Notes: generated by a model from the letters alone, not told the origin. DNA of 64,000 bases from Seongchinamella sediminis (GCF_003457605.1 NZ_QRAN01000005.1:124001-188000), one strand, 5' to 3'; positions 1-9,477 are shown, counted from the stretch's first letter. Program-made: numbers and translations.

Positions 1-1569
1 ATCGGCATCGGGCTGGCGATCGCCCGACCAGGCCACATCGTAAATCTGTTCCTGTAGATTCCCTTTACTGTCTACCCAGCCCTTAACCACCTGTACCCGG
101 TCCAGGGTAGCTCCCTGGGGATCGCGTTGGGCGGCCACGATGAAAGTGGGTGTGCTGCCCTTGCCGTCCGCCTTGAGGTCTGCGCCCATTGGCACGCCCC
201 GCGCATAGCCCGCCCTGGCCAGGTCGGATTTGAGGTCGGACTCACTGAAATCGAAGCCGCCAAAGAAACGCAGCGTCATGCGTGGGCCGGTGGTGGCAAA
301 GGTCTCCCGGCGCTTCATGGCGTCCCAGATGGCTTCCCGGGTGTTCTCGGTTGCCCATACGCCCATGGCGCCGGAGGCGGCCATTTCCCAGCCCATGTAG
401 TTATCCGTTTCGCCTTCCAGCAGGGGGAAATCCCAGCGCTCCCCGCGCGGTTCCAGCGTCTTGAACTTGCCGTAAAAGTTGTCCTCTTCGGTGGTAGACA
501 GTCCGGTGTGGGTATCGGTGCCGGCGTTGGCGCCATAGCGGAAGGGGTTAACCCCCAGCTCACCTTCAATGCGCATGCCCACCTTCAGTGCCTCGCGCCA
601 GTATTCCCTCGGGAAAGAGCCATCGGGCTTGGGTACCAGGACCAGGTTGCCCCGGTCCCACAGGTCCCAGCTGGCAAACTCGTCCTCTGGTGAGAGCAGG
701 GGGTGGGACTCGCTCTGGCCCTTTATCTGGGTCAGTTCGTAGAGCGGCTCGTAGCGAGCGCGGGTTGCGGCCCACTCCCTGGTCATCGGCGAACCATCGA
801 ATTGCTGTTCTTCAAACATGCGGCCGTTGGACATGTTGCCGTTGTGGGGAATGGCCAGTACCTGGCCCCCGGTTTTATCCTCGTAGGCCTGCATCCACGC
901 CCAGAGCTTTTTCGGCTCCTGGGTTTCAAAGGTGGTGAGGGGGCGGACCTGCGAGGCCCGGCCGGCCCCATCACGAAAAATCACGTTGCGGTGCAGGTTG
1001 TCACCGCCATCGGCGTTGACCGTCCACTCATAGGCGATAAAGGTGGTAAATTCGCCCGGCTTGTAATACTGCTCAGCGGCTTCAATGGTCTTGCTCCAGG
1101 CGGAATCCATCCACTTGGGGTCAGTCACCTGGCTGGGTAGTTGACCGTTGGACTGCATGCGCACCAACTCGCTTTTGGCTGAAGCCGCCGCCGCACCCCC
1201 TTCCTTGAGGGCCTCGCTCCAGCGCCTGAGGACAGGGCTCGCCATCATTTCCGGGTTGCCGGCAACAATTTCGTTGATGGTTCCCATCCCGTCGGAGTGG
1301 TCGGTAACCATGAACCAGTCGAAGGGGCGCTCCAGTCGGGCTTTTATGCCGGTGTTGGAGGTGACCTCCTGGCCGAGGCCGAACTGGTAGGCCTGGAAAG
1401 GGTCCAGCACCGCGCCGTCCATGCCGGCATCCGCCGACCAGCCGGTGTGGACGTGGGTATCGCCGAACAGGGCCTGGCGTGGATAGTCATCGCTGGCAAT
1501 GGCTGCAGAGGCGGCTAACAGGCCTGAATAAAGCAGGGCGGCCGCGAGAGAATGAGGGGTTCCGGACAC
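1..1569 (-). CDS. DUF3604 domain-containing exported protein (3' end outside window)
   Basis: This is the first 523 codons of a gene that continues past position 1. The start is a GTG at 1567-1569 with an AGGAG seven bases upstream. The N-terminus is a hydrophobic, Ala/Leu-rich signal peptide of about 25 residues ending near ASAAIAS. It is followed by a metal-binding type FGDTHVHTGWSADAG motif, VTDHSDGMG, IAYEWT, and IPHNGNMSNG. The His and Asp clusters resemble PHP-type metal sites and are typical of DUF3604 proteins, which are usually 600-700 residues long. The family is common in marine gammaproteobacteria, but its biochemical role is not established to my knowledge; a periplasmic or secreted metal-dependent hydrolase is a reasonable inference. 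It reads in the same direction as the operon upstream, with 107 bases between them. Confidence 0.85.
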   Translation of the reverse strand, partial: MSGTPHSLAAALLYSGLLAASAAIASDDYPRQALFGDTHVHTGWSADAGMDGAVLDPFQAYQFGLGQEVTSNTGIKARLERPFDWFMVTDHSDGMGTINEIVAGNPEMMASPVLRRWSEALKEGGAAAASAKSELVRMQSNGQLPSQVTDPKWMDSAWSKTIEAAEQYYKPGEFTTFIAYEWTVNADGGDNLHRNVIFRDGAGRASQVRPLTTFETQEPKKLWAWMQAYEDKTGGQVLAIPHNGNMSNGRMFEEQQFDGSPMTREWAATRARYEPLYELTQIKGQSESHPLLSPEDEFASWDLWDRGNLVLVPKPDGSFPREYWREALKVGMRIEGELGVNPFRYGANAGTDTHTGLSTTEEDNFYGKFKTLEPRGERWDFPLLEGETDNYMGWEMAASGAMGVWATENTREAIWDAMKRRETFATTGPRMTLRFFGGFDFSESDLKSDLARAGYARGVPMGADLKADGKGSTPTFIVAAQRDPQGATLDRVQVVKGWVDSKGNLQEQIYDVAWSGDRQPDAD

Positions 1570-1676
1570 GGTTAGGCTCCTATATTGGGGGTAATCCCTG
1601 CTAACAGAGTAGCAGTCGTTCGCCAGTTTGCCCAAATACGCCTCATGCCCAGTCGCTCAGTTGGCGTGGTAGCTAT

Positions 1677-2804
1677 TCATCCCTCCACCCTGATCGCCAG
1701 CGCCGTCCTCAAGCGCGCCGCCCCGAAGCTCGCCATGCGGGCAAAGTCGTCGCGGGCGATGGGCAGGTGCTGGCAGTCCAGGGCGAACTGGTCCTCGCGA
1801 CTGACATCGGGGTCGTGCACGTACAGGCAGTGCTCGTCGATGGCGGTGACCGTTACCCAATGCGGGCTTTTGCGGCCATCGAGGCGGTAGGTGCTGATTA
1901 GTACCAGCACTGCGCATCCCTGCTCCAGCCACTGTCCAATCTGCGTCATGTCGATTTCGGCATGGACTATCCCGACATTGAGGTCGACGGCCTGCTCGAC
2001 AAAGTGGTTGTGAACGGTTGTCATCACCTGCTTCTTGTTGTCCGAGCGCACGCCGTCGAGAAACAGCGGCTCGCTGCTGTTGATATACACCTCGGCGTGA
2101 AAACCCCGCCGTGCCGCGGCCAACGCCAGACCCAGCGGGTGGCAGCCACCGTGGCCCGAGGTCATGTAGATGGTGGTCGCCTCGCGCCACAGGTCCAGTT
2201 CCAGGGCCTGTTCCAGGGCGAGGTCCGCGCCCAGGCCGGCCATTGCCATCATCAGCGCCGCCGGGCCGCAGGTGAACTCGGTGCTCTGTGGGTACCAGGG
2301 CATGCTGCGGGCGCCCGGTGCCGCGGCCACCCGCTGGATGGTCTTCTGCATCCGCAGCGCATCGCCCTCGTCCTCATAATAGTGCGGGTAGGCGCCAAAG
2401 GCGCGGTAGCCGCTGTTCTCGTACAGCCTTATGGCCGCGCTGTTGCTTGCCGCTACCTCCAGCCGCATGAACAGGCGTCCGCGCCGGGCGGCGGCGGCTT
2501 CCAGCGCCTGCAGCAGCCCCGATGCCACACCCTGGCCGCGGGCAGCGGGATCCACCGCCAGCGAGTACAGCCGGGCCAGCCGCGTGCCGCGGTGACACCA
2601 GATCAGGCCATAACCGAGCAGGGTGCTGTCGCGCTCGGCCACCAGCAGGCTGCCGTGGGGCGCCTGCAGCCAGCGCCGGAAGCTGCGCCGGCTGAGGCGG
2701 TCAGTGGCGAAGCACGCCGCTTCCAGTTGCAGCAGGGCGTCGAGATCGGCCAGCGCTGCCGGTCGAAAGGCCAGCCCGGCAACTGACGCGGCAGCGCTGC
2801 TCAT
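1677..2804 (-). CDS. GNAT acetyltransferase fused to peptidase C39-like domain
   Basis: This 375-residue two-domain protein is last in a four-gene operon. Residues 1-155 form a GNAT fold, with the acetyl-CoA loop seen as ARGQGVASGLL (about 88-98) and a RimI-like RLYENSGYRAFG near 126-137. Residues 165-375 form a papain-like C39 peptidase module. Its probable catalytic Cys179 lies in TEFTCGPAALMMAM, His315 in SPHWVTVTAID and Asp331 in YVHDPD. No signal peptide is seen, so the protein is probably cytosolic. The ATG overlaps the stop of the RimK-like gene by four bases, implying translational coupling. In the GNAT-C39-RimK associations described for amidoligase systems, such proteins are predicted to make or trim peptide products. 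The substrate here is unknown. Confidence 0.88.
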   Translation of the reverse strand: MSSAAASVAGLAFRPAALADLDALLQLEAACFATDRLSRRSFRRWLQAPHGSLLVAERDSTLLGYGLIWCHRGTRLARLYSLAVDPAARGQGVASGLLQALEAAAARRGRLFMRLEVAASNSAAIRLYENSGYRAFGAYPHYYEDEGDALRMQKTIQRVAAAPGARSMPWYPQSTEFTCGPAALMMAMAGLGADLALEQALELDLWREATTIYMTSGHGGCHPLGLALAAARRGFHAEVYINSSEPLFLDGVRSDNKKQVMTTVHNHFVEQAVDLNVGIVHAEIDMTQIGQWLEQGCAVLVLISTYRLDGRKSPHWVTVTAIDEHCLYVHDPDVSREDQFALDCQHLPIARDDFARMASFGAARLRTALAIRVEG

Positions 2805-4252
2805 CGTCCGCGCGCCTCCAGCCGGCGCTGGAATTCACCCATCACCTGCATGTACAGTTCCCGGCCCAGGTAGGCGTCTTCCACCCGGTGATCAATGCTG
2901 GGATTGTCGTTGACCTCTATCACGTAGGCCTTGCCCTGGTGATACTTGATGTCTACCCCGTAGAGTCCGTTGCCGATAATGGCGCAGGCCTTGAGCGCGC
3001 TGTCCAGCACCGGGCGCGGCACCTCGAAGGTTGCCAGGGTCTCGAAGTCACCGGAAAAATCGCGGCGCGCATCGTGGTTGTAAATCTGCCAGTGGTTCCT
3101 GGCCATCATGTAACGGCAAGCGAACAGGGCACGGCCATTCAACACGCCGATGCGCCAGTCGTACTCGGTATACAGATACTCCTGTGCCAGTACCAGGGCA
3201 GTGCTATCGAGCAATTCACTGAGTCGCTGCTCCAACTCGGCGCGATCCGTTGCCTTGAACACACCGCTGGAGAAGGAACCCTCGGGCAGCTTGAGCACCA
3301 TGGGGTAGCCGAAGGTCTGTTCCAGGTGCTCGACCGTGGCAGGGCTAGCGTCTGCTACCACTTCCGTGCGCAGGCTGGGGACTCCGCGGTAGTCGAAGGC
3401 ATCGTGGAGGAAAACCTTGTTGCAGCAACGCAGTATGGACGTTGGGTCATCTATCACCACCAGCCCCGCGTCCTCGGCCCGGCAGGCCAGTTCGTAGCTG
3501 TGGTGATTGATGGCCGTGCCCTCGCGGATGAACAGGGCGTCGTACTGGGAGATATTGCCCAGGTCCCCGGCCTGCACCGCTTCGGCATGGATGTTGTGGC
3601 GCGCCGCCGACTTGATGAAGCGCTTGATCGCCTCGCGGTTGCTGGGCGGTACTTTCTCGTCGGGGTTTACCAGTATCGCCATGTCCCAGCGATTGACCTT
3701 GCGCCTGGGATGACGGCGCCAGGCCACGCGGGCGAAGGATTCCAGCTCGTCGAGCATGGACTGCTGGCCGGCATCATCGAGGTCCTCCACCGAAAGCCGG
3801 CGCAGGACCAGGTCCATACGGTCGCCGGCCTCTGTTAGCGTCAATTCGAGGATCGGCGCCGGGTACTGCAGGAACACCTGCCGGGCCAGGTCCGCCAGCC
3901 GCGGCTCGGGGCAATTGCCGAACAGTAGCAGGTGGGTCCCGGCCAGGTCGCCGGATGCCAGGTCACGGTGATCCCGGGCGACCTGGATCAGGCCCCCGGC
4001 GTCCTGCTGCATCAGGCGCAGGGCGTTGATGGTCTTTACGCTGGGCAGCACCCGGTGCTCCCTGGCTTCGGCGAGCAGGGAACAGTAGTAGCCGCGGCTG
4101 AGGTAGTGCTCGGTGCTGCACAGGTTGATCACCCGGGTTGGTCCCTCGCCCTGGCGGGGATAGTCGTGCAGGTAAGTGTCGAAATCGATGACCTCGATAT
4201 TGCGCGCCCGGAACGGTGCCGGGTCGTCAACCACGATGAGGGTCTTTTCCAT
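2801..4252 (-). CDS. RimK family ATP-grasp ligase with N-terminal RLAN domain
   Basis: This 483-residue protein has an N-terminal alpha/beta region of about 190 residues (INLCSTEHYLSRGYYCSLL and following) matching the RLAN domain found in front of some RimK-like ligases. A C-terminal ATP-grasp follows, with FGYPMVLKLPEGSFSSGVF, YDWRIGVLNG, GVDIKY and the Mg/ATP motif VIEVNDNPSIDHRVED near 445-460. It should catalyse ATP-dependent amide bond formation, activating a carboxylate as acyl phosphate for attack by an amino acid or peptide amine. It is longer than ribosomal RimK (about 300 residues) and is not expected to act on S6. Its ATG shares one base with the stop of the upstream M42-type gene (TGATG) and its stop overlaps the GNAT-C39 start. 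The function of the whole set is inferred, not known. Confidence 0.88.
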   Translation of the reverse strand: MEKTLIVVDDPAPFRARNIEVIDFDTYLHDYPRQGEGPTRVINLCSTEHYLSRGYYCSLLAEAREHRVLPSVKTINALRLMQQDAGGLIQVARDHRDLASGDLAGTHLLLFGNCPEPRLADLARQVFLQYPAPILELTLTEAGDRMDLVLRRLSVEDLDDAGQQSMLDELESFARVAWRRHPRRKVNRWDMAILVNPDEKVPPSNREAIKRFIKSAARHNIHAEAVQAGDLGNISQYDALFIREGTAINHHSYELACRAEDAGLVVIDDPTSILRCCNKVFLHDAFDYRGVPSLRTEVVADASPATVEHLEQTFGYPMVLKLPEGSFSSGVFKATDRAELEQRLSELLDSTALVLAQEYLYTEYDWRIGVLNGRALFACRYMMARNHWQIYNHDARRDFSGDFETLATFEVPRPVLDSALKACAIIGNGLYGVDIKYHQGKAYVIEVNDNPSIDHRVEDAYLGRELYMQVMGEFQRRLEARGR

Positions 4253-5364
4253 CAGTGCGCACGTCCCAGGCCGGCATAGGCGGCCAGCAGGCGAATCATG
4301 GCCGCAACCGAGCCCAGCGGCGCCTCCTCCTGCAGGGTGTGATAGTTGGAGGTGGGAACCTGCACCGTGGTGCCATCCACCAGGCCACTGGAGCCGGAGA
4401 TGATCCGCCCCAGCTCGGTGGAGCCTAGGGAGCGGGGCTCCTCGCCGCGGGCCACCAGCTTGCGGTTGTCGGCTTCCACCAGCAGGTCCTTGTGACAGAA
4501 GCTGATGCCCAACTGCTCGGCCATGGCCGCCATGCGGTCGGTCAGCAGCGGATTGAAGTCGGCATTGGCGTCGCGGTTGCGCAACACCAGCTGTTGCTGG
4601 CTGGCGGCCTCAAAGTCCGGGAAGGGGCTGGTGTCCACCACAATGAGCTGGTTGGTGGAGCCGCCAAAACGGCGGAACCATTCCAGCAGGTAGCGCCAGC
4701 TTTTGCCGGCTTCTTCCTGGGCGGTGAAAAACGCCGTGCCCTGGAAGCCAAGCTCAAACAGGTAAACCAGTACCGCCGCCGTGAGCACGTTGTCGAGCTG
4801 GCCGACGATGGAGGTCTCGTCCACGCGGACGTCATCCTGGAAGGCCACCGGGGTGCCGGCAACCAGGTGCTCCAGACCGGTCAGCTCAAAAATCAGGTTG
4901 TTGCGGAATTCGCAGATGTAGCTGCGCTCGATGCCGCCGCGGCCGCGGTAGATGCCGGACCAGGGTTCGTAGGCGTATACCGGTTCGTCGCTGAAGCGGC
5001 CGACGATTTTGCGCATCAACTGCTCGCTCACCGAGTTGCCCAGCAGGTCCGAGCGAGCCCCGGCGACGAAGGCCGCATACTGGAACTCGTTGGGCCCCGT
5101 GCATATCAGTCCGTGACGGTCGATATGGGCCGACAGGTACAGGCTGTCCGGCGCCTTGCCCTGGGCCACCAGCAGGCCCTCGTACCAGGTGACCCGGGCA
5201 CCGCGCTCCTCGAGCTCGCGCTGCAGTACGCGGAAAAATGCGTGCTCGGCCCCCACCACCGAGGGATAGCGGGCGAGGTGGGCCAGCAGGTTCAGGTAGC
5301 GCTGGGCCAGCTTCGCTGCCGGCGCGCGCCTGTTTCTACCGGCTTCAATAGTTTGTGTCGTCAT
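4252..5364 (-). CDS. M42/M28-type metallopeptidase of an ATP-grasp cluster
   Basis: I chose the ATG at 5362-5364 (370 residues). The frame stays open further upstream but would overlap the channel gene and adds only basic, low-complexity residues. The dinuclear metal ligands of M42 peptidases are visible: His80 and Asp82 (LSAHIDRHGL), Asp191 (GQLDN), Glu217/218 (TAQEEAG), Asp244 (VVDTSPFP) and a C-terminal His (TSNYHTLQE). It resembles the M42-family hydrolase found in the N-acetylglutaminylglutamine amide (NAGGN) osmoprotectant gene trio. Here, however, the partners are a RimK-like ligase and a GNAT-C39 protein, not an asparagine-synthase amidotransferase. The gene starts 13 bases after the channel stop. 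It may hydrolyse a small peptide made by the neighbouring ligase. Confidence 0.85.
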   Translation of the reverse strand: MTTQTIEAGRNRRAPAAKLAQRYLNLLAHLARYPSVVGAEHAFFRVLQRELEERGARVTWYEGLLVAQGKAPDSLYLSAHIDRHGLICTGPNEFQYAAFVAGARSDLLGNSVSEQLMRKIVGRFSDEPVYAYEPWSGIYRGRGGIERSYICEFRNNLIFELTGLEHLVAGTPVAFQDDVRVDETSIVGQLDNVLTAAVLVYLFELGFQGTAFFTAQEEAGKSWRYLLEWFRRFGGSTNQLIVVDTSPFPDFEAASQQQLVLRNRDANADFNPLLTDRMAAMAEQLGISFCHKDLLVEADNRKLVARGEEPRSLGSTELGRIISGSSGLVDGTTVQVPTSNYHTLQEEAPLGSVAAMIRLLAAYAGLGRAH

Positions 5365-5377
5365 TGCGGCCAACCTG

Positions 5378-7000
5378 TCATGCAAGCGGGGAGGGGTCCG
5401 CCGCCGGCGGCTTCGCCGGGGCGGTGTAAAAGTCTTCCGGCCGCACCAGCTTGGGCTGCTCGGGATCGTGTTCATAATTGGGTGACATGATCTGTACACC
5501 ATACTCATTGAAAACATCCTGGATATTGGCGTGCAGGTCCGAGTAGTGCTGGTTCATCTGCGCCACGTTATCGCAATGGGCGTTCAGCTCGTAGATCACC
5601 GTGAAATCCCCCAGGCGTTTCTGCAAGACATAGGCTGGCGGCTCGCGCATTATCCCCGGCGTTCGCTCGGCGGCCATTTTCAACATGGCCTCCACCTGCC
5701 GCCAGGGAGTGTCGTAACCGATACCGACCTCGGTGTACAGTACCAGGCCATCCTGGCGGGCGTAGGCAGAGTAATTCACTATCGCACTGTTAAGGACGAT
5801 GGAGTTGGGAATGTTGATTTCCTCATTCTTCAGGGTCCGCAGTCGCGTGTTCATCGCCCGTATGTCCACTACTTCGCCACTCTGGTCACCGATGCGCACC
5901 CGGTCACCCTCGCGATAGGCAGCGCGGTAGGTCAGGCTGTAACCGGCGAGCAGATTGGAGATGAAGGAAGTCGAGCCGATGGACAGAATCACGCCCATGA
6001 AAATACCGATGCCCTTGAATGCCTGGGATTCCGAGCCGGGAATGTAGGGATAGGCGACGACGAGGGCGAGCACGATGACCGCGACCCGCACGATCCGGTA
6101 GGTGGGCATGGCCCAGTCAGCCTCGAAATTCTCCAGTCTTATCCAGCCGGACTCGACACGCTTGAAGAATGTGTGCAGGCCGCGCAGCAGCAGGCGCACC
6201 ACGAACACCAGGACAGCCAGGAAGGCGATGTCGGGGATACTGTTGAGCAAACCGCTGCCGAGTTGGTGCAGCGGATCGAGCACCAGGGCAAAGATGCTCA
6301 TTGCCAGGTGACGTGTCCAGGGATACAGGCCCAGCACGGTACTGGCCCAGGTCAGGACGATGGCGACCACGGCCACCAGGCGCAATGCACGGGTTATGCC
6401 GCCAAAGATGGCCCACATCTGGCGCCGGTGGATCATCCAGTGGGAGGCCTGCTCCAGGCGTTCTATCTGGCCCTTGATGCGCCGCTCAACCAGGCGGATC
6501 ACCGCCCCCAGCAGCGCCAGTACCAGCCACAGCAATAGCGCTGCCGCTGCGGTGAATGCGACCAGCAGACCGGTACTGCGCAGCAGGCGCTCTGGTGTGC
6601 GTGCCTCGCGATATTCCACGATGACCCGCTGCATGCGCTGCACGGTGGCGCCGGCGAGAATATCCAGTGGCACGTCTTCCAGCGCCGCATCCACTGCAAA
6701 CAGGGTGGCGACACGCTGTCCGCCAAAGCGCAGTTCGACGCCGCCGTCATCCCGAGTCACCAGAGAAGCATCGTCGGGATCGATTTCGGGATTGTCGGCG
6801 GCCTCGATCAGCGCATCGCTTATGCTGTCGGCACGCGAGTCGGCGGGCACTGCGGCGATGCCGCGTACCTGCAGCAACACGTGGCCGTCTACCACGACCG
6901 GTGCTGAATGTACCCGGTCGTCAGACGCAGTGGCCAGGCCGGCAGCCAGTGCCAGCAGCAACAGGACCAGGGTAGTCGCCCGCAAGGGTAATCTCGCCAT
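5378..7000 (-). CDS. MscS-family mechanosensitive ion channel
   Basis: This 540-residue protein opens with a cleavable-type signal (MARLPLRATTLVLLLLALAAG). A roughly 110-residue periplasmic region comes next, then several hydrophobic helices (about 130-170, 205-235, 245-275, 300-325), with the MscS pore and beta domain after about residue 325: GVILSIGSTSFISNLLAGYSL, then YREGDRVRIGDQSGEVVDI, and NEEINIPNSIVL. MscS channels release solutes on hypo-osmotic shock. AGGAG lies seven bases before the ATG. It is the first gene of an operon with the M42-type, RimK-like and GNAT-C39 genes, so an osmotic role for the operon is a plausible inference. The upstream 344 bases separate it from a divergent gene. 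Confidence 0.92.
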   Translation of the reverse strand: MARLPLRATTLVLLLLALAAGLATASDDRVHSAPVVVDGHVLLQVRGIAAVPADSRADSISDALIEAADNPEIDPDDASLVTRDDGGVELRFGGQRVATLFAVDAALEDVPLDILAGATVQRMQRVIVEYREARTPERLLRSTGLLVAFTAAAALLLWLVLALLGAVIRLVERRIKGQIERLEQASHWMIHRRQMWAIFGGITRALRLVAVVAIVLTWASTVLGLYPWTRHLAMSIFALVLDPLHQLGSGLLNSIPDIAFLAVLVFVVRLLLRGLHTFFKRVESGWIRLENFEADWAMPTYRIVRVAVIVLALVVAYPYIPGSESQAFKGIGIFMGVILSIGSTSFISNLLAGYSLTYRAAYREGDRVRIGDQSGEVVDIRAMNTRLRTLKNEEINIPNSIVLNSAIVNYSAYARQDGLVLYTEVGIGYDTPWRQVEAMLKMAAERTPGIMREPPAYVLQKRLGDFTVIYELNAHCDNVAQMNQHYSDLHANIQDVFNEYGVQIMSPNYEHDPEQPKLVRPEDFYTAPAKPPAADPSPLA

Positions 7001-7344
7001 ATCCAGCTCCTTAATAACCGGCCACTATTTCAGGCCCACACCGCCAGGCAGTCCAGCGTCAATATTGTGATTTTAGACACAGGCGGCCGGCCGGGAAAAT
7101 CGACCCGTGGCGGCCGCGTTTACGGCCAGCAACGTCGCCGGGTACTGGCCCATTCACCGAGCGCCGGGCAGCCGTCTCCATCCTGGCTTAATTGAGCGGT
7201 ACTCTATCTGCTTGTAGCTTTGTCTCGGCGCGGGTCTTGCGTTTTACTCGAGCCCACGCAACCATGGGCGTCATTCTTAACACTCACGCCGGGACCGGCT
7301 GCAGCATTGTTCATGGCATTCAATAACGGGCAAGAGATATAGAT
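7001..7344. other. Divergent intergenic region, no gene found
   Basis: These 344 bases separate the minus-strand channel operon from the plus-strand LLM oxidoreductase gene. They must carry promoters for both. I found no convincing coding frame, RNA gene or repeat. The stretch near the LLM gene (about 7290-7340) is more AT-rich than its surroundings and is the likely promoter area. Confidence 0.5.
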
Positions 7345-8370
7345 ATGGAAATAATTGCAGGGATTACTGCGCCACTGCCGCAAATTGCCGCCGAGGCGGG
7401 GCAACTGGAGAGCAATGGCGCCGATGTGATCGGGGCGGCAGAACTGGGGCACGATCCCCTTAATCAGTTGCTGCTCGCCGCGACCGGTACCCAGCGGGCC
7501 CGGTTGATGACCGGTATCGCGGTGGCCTTCGCCCGGTCACCGATGACCCTGGCGCTGGCGGCCCACGATGTCAATTCCCTGTCCGGCGGACGGCTGATGC
7601 TGGGTATAGGCTCGCAGATCAAGCCCCATATCGAGAAGCGCTACAGCATGCCGTGGTCAAAACCGGCTGCCAGGATGCGGGAGTATGTCATGGCCCTGAA
7701 AGCGATCTGGGCCGCCTGGTACGAGGGCGCGCCGCTGGATTTTCGGGGCGAGTTTTACCATCACACGCTGATGACGCCCATGTTCACACCGCTGGATGGC
7801 GAGCACGGCGCACCGCCGGTACTGGTGGCGGCGGTGGGGCCGCTGATGTCGGAAAACGCCGCCGAGGTGGCCGACGGTGTGCTGCTGCATGCCTTTACCA
7901 CCGAAGAGTACGTTCGCACCGTGACCCTGCCGGCCATCGAAGCCGGTCTGGCAAAAGGCGGACGCGATCGCTCAGAACTGAAGATTGTCGGCGCCCCGTT
8001 CCTGGTTACCGGCAAGACCGAGGAGGAGTTTGCCAGAGTGAAACTGGCGGCGCTGAACCAGATCGCCTTTTATGGCTCGACGCCCGCCTACCGCGGTGTG
8101 CTCGAATCGGTGGGCTACGGCGAGTTGCAGGGGGAGTTGAATGCGCTGTCCAAGCAGGGCAGGTGGCCGGAAATGGGCCAGTGTGTCGACGATACCCTGC
8201 TGGAGAAGATCGCCGTTGTTGGCGAACCGCAGCAAATAGGCAGCAAGCTGGTGCAGCGCTACGGGGATGTTTTCGATGCCTGCCAGACCACGGTGTACTC
8301 CGGCGAGGGCTACAGTGCCGGTGAGTTCAGCCAGGAGATTGCCGCGGCAATCAAGCACGCTGCCGGGTGA
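7345..8370 (+). CDS. LLM-class (F420-type) oxidoreductase
   Basis: This 341-residue single-domain TIM-barrel flavoprotein belongs to the luciferase-like monooxygenase superfamily. Motifs include AAELGHDPLNQLLLA, TGIAVAFARSPMTLALAAHD and LSGGRLMLGIGSQ, the last being the typical LLM nucleotide-binding segment. It looks like the TIGR03617-type subfamily annotated as F420-dependent. Whether coenzyme F420 or FMN is used cannot be told from the sequence. The ribosome site is weak (AAGAGAT nine bases or so upstream). It is followed 36 bases later by an MBL hydrolase, and then by a crotonase, suggesting a small catabolic cluster acting on lipids or xenobiotics. The substrate is unknown. Confidence 0.88.
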   Translation: MEIIAGITAPLPQIAAEAGQLESNGADVIGAAELGHDPLNQLLLAATGTQRARLMTGIAVAFARSPMTLALAAHDVNSLSGGRLMLGIGSQIKPHIEKRYSMPWSKPAARMREYVMALKAIWAAWYEGAPLDFRGEFYHHTLMTPMFTPLDGEHGAPPVLVAAVGPLMSENAAEVADGVLLHAFTTEEYVRTVTLPAIEAGLAKGGRDRSELKIVGAPFLVTGKTEEEFARVKLAALNQIAFYGSTPAYRGVLESVGYGELQGELNALSKQGRWPEMGQCVDDTLLEKIAVVGEPQQIGSKLVQRYGDVFDACQTTVYSGEGYSAGEFSQEIAAAIKHAAG

Positions 8371-8406
8371 TTATTGCGTTCAGCGAAGCTGCTCAAGGAG
8401 TAAGTG

Positions 8407-9477
8407 ATGAAGAAATCACTCGCGGTACTGGTGGTCATGGCCGTCATCGGCCTGCTTGTTTACAGCCAGCGAGCCAACATCGCTGCCCGGATTATGGAGC
8501 GGGGGATTGAACAGCGGCTGTTCGCCGATCGGGTGAACGAACTGGAAGACGGGCTGCACCTGGCGCTGTGCGGGGCCGGCGGACCGCTGCCTGCGCCGAA
8601 GGCCTCGGGACCCTGTGTAGCGGTGGTCGCGGGTAAGCGCCTGTTTGTCGTCGATGTGGGCACGGACAGTCCCCGCAACCTCGGCCGCATGCGCTATCAG
8701 GTGGGTAATATCGAGGCCGTTTTCCTCACCCATTTCCACTCGGATCACATCGACGGTCTGGGTGAACTGGCCACCCTGCGCTGGGCGGGTGGCGATAACA
8801 CCCGGCCGCTGCCCGTTTACGGCCCCGAGGGCGTCGGGCAGGTTGTGGATGGCTTTAATAGCGCCTACGCCCAGGATTTCCGTTACCGCCACCAGCACCA
8901 CGGCGACAGCGTCGCGCCCCGCAGCGGCGCCGGGCTCCAGGCGAGACCCTTCAGCAAGCCCGCCATGGGCGAGTTGGCAACGGTCATCGACGACGGCGGC
9001 CTGACGGTGGAAGCGCTGGCGGTAGACCACTCGCCGGTGGATCCCGCGGTGGGCTATCGCTTCAGTTACCGGGGCCGCTCCCTGTTGATTACCGGCGATA
9101 CGGTCAAGCTGGCCAATATCGAACAGTTTGCCCGGGGCGTTGACCTGCTGGTGCACGAGGCGCTGGCGCCCAATCTGGTGAACATGATGAGCGCGGTGGC
9201 CAGCAGACAGGGCAACCCGATCATCGAGAAAATCACCCACGACATTCTCGACTATCACGCCAGCCCGGTGGCGGCGGCAGAAACCGCACGCGACGCCGGC
9301 GTGGGACACCTGCTCTATTACCACATCGTCCCGCCACTGGTCATACCCGGGCAGAAGGCCCTGTTCCTGGATGGCGCCGGGGACATCTTTCCCGACTACA
9401 CCATCGGCGAAGACGGCGTCGAGTTTTCCCTGCCGGCCAACTCCGGGGACATCATCAAGACCCGTGGTGGCCTGTAG
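8407..9477 (+). CDS. MBL-fold metallo-hydrolase, membrane-anchored or exported
   Basis: This 356-residue protein has an N-terminal hydrophobic segment ([16 protein letters not shown]) acting as a signal or anchor. A beta-lactamase-fold hydrolase domain follows, with the zinc motif [11 protein letters not shown], a later Asp in LLITGDT, and a C-terminal YYHIVPP histidine. It resembles the arylsulfatase/RNase Z-like branch of the family. The ATG at 8407 was chosen over the GTG at 8404 because AAGGAG is then six bases away. An insertion rich in His and Asp lies between the metal motifs. It lies downstream of the LLM oxidoreductase and probably shares a transcript. The substrate is not predictable. 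Confidence 0.87.
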   Translation: MKKSLAVLVVMAVIGLLVYSQRANIAARIMERGIEQRLFADRVNELEDGLHLALCGAGGPLPAPKASGPCVAVVAGKRLFVVDVGTDSPRNLGRMRYQVGNIEAVFLTHFHSDHIDGLGELATLRWAGGDNTRPLPVYGPEGVGQVVDGFNSAYAQDFRYRHQHHGDSVAPRSGAGLQARPFSKPAMGELATVIDDGGLTVEALAVDHSPVDPAVGYRFSYRGRSLLITGDTVKLANIEQFARGVDLLVHEALAPNLVNMMSAVASRQGNPIIEKITHDILDYHASPVAAAETARDAGVGHLLYYHIVPPLVIPGQKALFLDGAGDIFPDYTIGEDGVEFSLPANSGDIIKTRGGL

